Source: Gramella sp. KN1008
GTDB taxonomy: Bacteria; Bacteroidota; Bacteroidia; Flavobacteriales; Flavobacteriaceae
Reading direction: 5' to 3'
Assembly (NCBI RefSeq): GCF_004332155.1
Contig: NZ_SJDV01000003.1
Span: 62,001 to 126,000, forward strand
DNA length: 64,000 nt
Positions 62,732 through 64,000 of this stretch are shown one piece after another. Below the pieces are notes generated by a model that saw only the letters and a list, made by a program, of their open reading frames with translations, ran no database searches and was not told where the DNA came from. Positions within the stretch are counted from its first letter, which is position 1, and each line of letters starts with the position of its first letter. The position numbers and the translations under genes were made by a program.

Positions 62732-63919
62732 ATGGCAAAGGAAACTTATGATCGTTCCAAACCGCACCTTAATATTGGTACAATTGGACACGTAGATCAC
62801 GGAAAAACTACTTTAACTGCGGCTATTACTAAGGTTTTAGCTGATGCTGGATATTCAGAGGCTAGTGCTTTTGATCAAATTGACAACGCTCCTGAAGAAA
62901 AAGAAAGAGGTATTACTATTAACTCTTCACACGTAGAGTATGCGACAGCAAACCGTCACTATGCTCACGTTGACTGTCCTGGTCACGCCGATTATGTTAA
63001 GAACATGGTAACTGGTGCTGCTCAGATGGACGGTGCTATTCTTGTTGTTGCTGCGACTGATGGTCCTATGCCACAAACTCGTGAGCACATCCTTCTTGGA
63101 CGCCAGGTGGGTATCCCAAGAATCGTAGTGTTCTTGAATAAAGTTGACCTTGTGGATGATGAGGAGCTTCTTGAGCTAGTTGAAATGGAAGTTAGAGATC
63201 TTCTTTCTTTCTACGAGTATGATGGTGATAATGGTCCTGTAATTTCAGGTTCTGCACTTGGAGCTCTAGAAGGAGATGAAAAATGGTCTAAGACTGTACT
63301 TGAGCTTATGGAGGCTGTTGATAGCTGGATTGAACTTCCAGAGCGTGATGTAGATAAGCCTTTCTTGATGCCGATTGAGGATGTATTCTCTATTACTGGT
63401 CGTGGTACTGTTGCGACTGGACGTATCGAAACTGGTGTTGCTAACACTGGAGATCCTGTAGAGATCATTGGTATGGGAGCTGGAAAACTTACTTCTACTA
63501 TTACTGGAGTTGAGATGTTCCGTAAGATCCTAGATAGAGGTGAAGCTGGTGATAACGTTGGTATCCTTCTAAGAGGTATCGAGAAAAATCAGATCTCTCG
63601 TGGTATGGTAATTACTAAGCCAGGATCTGTAACTCCTCACGCTAAATTTAAAGCCGAGGTTTATATCCTTAAGAAAGAAGAAGGTGGACGTCACACTCCA
63701 TTCCACAATAACTACCGTCCTCAGTTCTACGTACGTACAACTGACGTAACGGGAACTATCAGTCTGCCTGATGGAGTTGAAATGGTAATGCCTGGTGATA
63801 ACCTAACTATTACAGTAGAGCTTATCCAGCCAATTGCAATGAATGTTGGACTACGTTTCGCAGTACGTGAAGGTGGTAGAACAGTAGGAGCTGGTCAGGT
63901 AACTGAGATACTAGACTAA
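62732..63919 (+). CDS. tuf: Elongation factor Tu
   Basis: The 395-residue GTPase brings aminoacyl-tRNA to the ribosome. It has the GTP-binding motifs GHVDHGKT (18-25), [19 protein letters not shown] and SGSALGAL, followed by domains 2 and 3 ([17 protein letters not shown] and [10 protein letters not shown]). Its codons favour a small set, as in highly expressed genes. It follows four tRNAs. A partial tRNA after it fits the widespread tuf-tRNA-Trp-secE order. Confidence 0.99.
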   Translation: MAKETYDRSKPHLNIGTIGHVDHGKTTLTAAITKVLADAGYSEASAFDQIDNAPEEKERGITINSSHVEYATANRHYAHVDCPGHADYVKNMVTGAAQMDGAILVVAATDGPMPQTREHILLGRQVGIPRIVVFLNKVDLVDDEELLELVEMEVRDLLSFYEYDGDNGPVISGSALGALEGDEKWSKTVLELMEAVDSWIELPERDVDKPFLMPIEDVFSITGRGTVATGRIETGVANTGDPVEIIGMGAGKLTSTITGVEMFRKILDRGEAGDNVGILLRGIEKNQISRGMVITKPGSVTPHAKFKAEVYILKKEEGGRHTPFHNNYRPQFYVRTTDVTGTISLPDGVEMVMPGDNLTITVELIQPIAMNVGLRFAVREGGRTVGAGQVTEILD

Positions 63920-63936
63920 GAATTGTTTTAATATAA

Positions 63937-63966
63937 AAAGGTATCCCGTGAAGAGCGGGATGCCTT
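63937..63966 (+). other. Hairpin after tuf
   Basis: ATCCCG pairs with CGGGAT, extended by AAGG/CCTT across a small internal loop. No T run follows, so it may be a processing or attenuating hairpin before the next tRNA. Confidence 0.5.
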
Positions 63967-63977
63967 CACTTATATTT

Positions 63978-64000
63978 ACGGGTTTAGCTCAGTTGGTAGA
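63978..64000 (+). tRNA. Partial tRNA, probably tRNA-Trp
   Basis: The first 23 nt of a tRNA (acceptor ACGGGTT, then TAGCTCAGTTGGTAGA of the D-arm) run off the window. Trp is inferred from the usual tuf-tRNA-Trp-secE order; the anticodon is outside the window. Confidence 0.7.

Overview
The window looks like a chromosomal segment of a marine-type member of the Flavobacteriia (Bacteroidota), possibly close to Gramella/Christiangramia. That genus guess is inference from gene content. The supporting signs are promoters of the type TTG / about 19 nt / TAnnTTTG, a near absence of Shine-Dalgarno sites except a perfect one at rpsU, DUF6090, DUF1343, DUF2851 and DUF3276 proteins, lipoproteins with SCx lipoboxes, and the gene order tRNA-Thr-Tyr-Gly-Thr-tuf. 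I see no prophage, insertion sequence, integron or CRISPR array; the window is mostly housekeeping and envelope genes in short operons.

Layout. 1-6.8 kb: a partial amidohydrolase lipoprotein, three tandem DUF6090 membrane proteins, a second amidohydrolase and a cyclophilin-FKBP fusion. 6.9-16.1 kb: peroxiredoxin, thioredoxin-like protein, CsaA, a TrkH/TrkA potassium uptake pair, M14 peptidase, a PUR-domain protein and an ABC exporter. 16.2-23.9 kb: amino-acid dehydrogenase, nusB-DUF1573-yajC, pepT-YdeI, pyrD-LysE and HMG-CoA lyase. 24-26.3 kb: a porin, an FMN-binding protein and a four-helix membrane protein that may form an envelope redox cassette. 26.3-35 kb: guaB, an OmpH/Skp chaperone, a SurA-type chaperone operon ending in MoxR, and aconitase. 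35-42 kb: an XRE-S24 regulator, a thioredoxin, and a complete carotenoid operon (crtI-crtB-crtZ-crtY) led by a MerR/B12-type regulator that carries the CarH photoreceptor motifs. 42-45.5 kb: tRNA-Lys x2 and tRNA-Leu, aroK, an S4/methyltransferase/phosphoribosyltransferase operon and an FKBP lipoprotein. 45.5-60 kb: metalloprotease, methyltransferase, YkgJ-type protein, NamZ-like muramidase, FtsX-like permease, cysteine synthase family enzyme, SGNH hydrolase, DUF2851-PspC-K+ channel, an unusual split AGCS symporter, ComEA-like protein, acyl-CoA dehydrogenase and an MBL hydrolase. 60-64 kb: rpsU, xerC, hpf, four tRNAs, tuf and the start of another tRNA.

The items most worth following are the CarH-like light/B12 regulator with its repeat-rich promoter, the strong SD of rpsU and the terminator/promoter nested between rpsU and xerC, several start codons lying only 5-6 nt after a -7 box (predicted leaderless mRNAs), the AGCS symporter with periplasmic insertions and a detached C-terminal segment, the porin/FMN/4-TM cassette, the DUF6090 array, and operator-like palindromes before aconitase. 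No gap without a gene exceeds 300 bases; the longest (32388-32655, 62366-62602, 3975-4200) are described below.
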